Source: Asterias amurensis (Eukaryota; Echinodermata; Asteroidea; Forcipulatida; Asteriidae). From it: a stretch of 64,000 nucleotides of DNA. Where the stretch lies: positions 13,743,501 through 13,807,500 of the forward strand of contig NC_092668.1 in NCBI RefSeq assembly GCF_032118995.1, read 5' to 3'. Below the pieces are notes generated by a model. It worked only from the letters and a program-made list of their open reading frames with translations. It did not search any database and was not told the DNA's origin. The translations under genes were made by a program, and so were the position numbers. Position 1 is the stretch's first letter; each line of letters starts with the position of its first letter. Shown piece by piece: positions 63,119-64,000 of this stretch.

Positions 63119-64000
63119 GTATCCTTTGAAATCATTGAATTTTGTAATTGTATTGTAAGATTTGTACATAAAAATAAGTGTGAGAAACTAGGAGTATTAC
63201 CTGTTGCAATTAACTGCTTAGTGCTTACCGTCAAAAGGTAAATGCAAATAGTATAAGTGGCTTGGGCCCAGTTTCATTTATAAGCATAAAAACTTAGACA
63301 GAAAAATCTTGAAACTGGGCCCTGGTGTTTCGACCCTAGCCAGGGTCTTTCTCAAAGTCAAAGGCTAAATGGAGAAAGACTCTCCGAGGTTAAAAAGTCA
63401 GGCCATCAACTTTTTTTTGGTAAAAATAAGTGTTGTTAACACAGAGACAGGGTATTCAGTAATTTTTTCTAAGGTAAAAGTTTATTATTTAGAAATAAGT
63501 CATGAATACTGTCATCTTGAATCTGCCAGTGCCCAGGGAAATTGCTGTTGCCCGCTAACGGTATGAGCTCATTCTATTCCAGAGCGGCGTTCCCATTCGG
63601 TGCCCCCCCCCCCTTAGAGATTCAAGATGGCGGTGTCCGTGGAATGACTTATGCGTAAAGTGTCTCATAGAATGTCGGTCACTACGTACTCAAGCCACTT
63701 CGTACCCAAGTGACTTCGTACCCAAGTGACTTGGTACCAAAGTGACTTCGTACCCAAGTCACTTCGTACCCAAGTCACTTCGTACCCAAGTCACTTCGTA
63801 CCCAAGTCACTTCGTACCCAAGTCACTTCGTACCCAAGTCACTTGAGACCAAAGTCACTTCGTACCCAAGTGACTTCGTACCCAAGTGACTTCGTACCCA
63901 AGTCACTTCGTACCCAAGTCACTTCGTACCCAAGTCACTTCTTACCCAAGTCACTTAGTACCAAAGTCACGTCATACATGAATGGATAAGGTACGGTTGT
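63119..64000 (+). other. Start of intron 1 of the second PTEN-like gene
   Basis: Begins GTATCCTTTG, a U12-type donor. It holds a decayed MITE family C end near 63263-63325 and a 16 bp tandem array from 63682. The acceptor is beyond the window. Confidence 0.7.
63682..63969 (+). repeat. 16 bp tandem repeat, about 18 units
   Basis: Monomer ACTTCGTACCCAAGTC or ACTTCGTACCCAAGTG. The S in AAGTSACTT varies between units, so each junction is close to a palindrome. Three units equal 16 codons, so one frame stays open through the array. That is a by-product of the period and not a gene. Confidence 0.92.

Noticed and set aside
63682-63969. CRISPR-like array
   Set aside because: Contiguous 16 bp tandem units without spacers in animal intronic DNA.
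63726-63989. Open frame encoding a repeated Thr-Ser-Tyr-Pro-Ser peptide
   Set aside because: It is the translation of a 16 bp satellite in an intron; the open frame follows from the period.

Overview
The window is animal nuclear DNA. It holds intron-rich genes with GT-AG splice sites, no operons, and intergenic and intronic DNA packed with short palindromic transposon copies and tRNA-derived SINEs. The invertebrate-style gene structures and the repeat landscape fit an echinoderm, most likely a sea star. That placement is inference from repeat style and protein divergence; no species-specific marker was tested.

Layout. (1) 1-10560, plus strand: RAP1GDS1 (SmgGDS), an armadillo-repeat chaperone and exchange factor for small GTPases. 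All coding exons are present except an initiator exon that should contribute only ATG G. (2) 16422-22092, minus strand: a complete 9-exon gene for a 629-residue ankyrin-repeat DHHC palmitoyltransferase of the ZDHHC13/17 and Akr1 architecture, with unusual residues after the DHHC motif. (3) 23997-32050, plus strand: a complete 11-exon KLHL2/KLHL3 gene (574 residues; BTB, BACK, six kelch repeats), a substrate adaptor for cullin-3 ubiquitin ligase. (4) 38087-54405, plus strand: a complete 9-exon PTEN gene (386 residues) with an intact phosphatase signature, C2 domain and PDZ-binding tail. (5) 63040-63118, plus strand: first coding exon of a second PTEN-like gene, in tandem behind the first and running off the window. 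All exon phases join, and the totals of genes 2, 3 and 4 are exact multiples of three.

The genes are separate transcription units and do not form a pathway cluster, although PTEN, RAP1GDS1 and the palmitoyltransferase all act at or on membrane-associated signalling. Most distinctive are the tandem PTEN duplication; a textbook U12-type intron 1 in the first PTEN whose 5' splice site is repeated in the second; an intron that splits the PTEN catalytic P-loop; a Cys70/Asn71 swap at the site of the redox cysteine of human PTEN; and a DHHC enzyme whose DHHC is followed by Leu-Phe instead of Pro-Trp.

The non-coding DNA holds several families of self-complementary MITEs flanked by TTAA target duplications. 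One inserted into a [13 protein letters not shown] whose sister unit preserves the empty site, and one is nested inside another. There are also tandem arrays of 15-16, about 20, about 62, about 90, about 120 and 154 bp, four kinds of tRNA-like SINE and a degraded non-LTR retrotransposon end. No CRISPR, prokaryotic, viral or toxin gene was seen.
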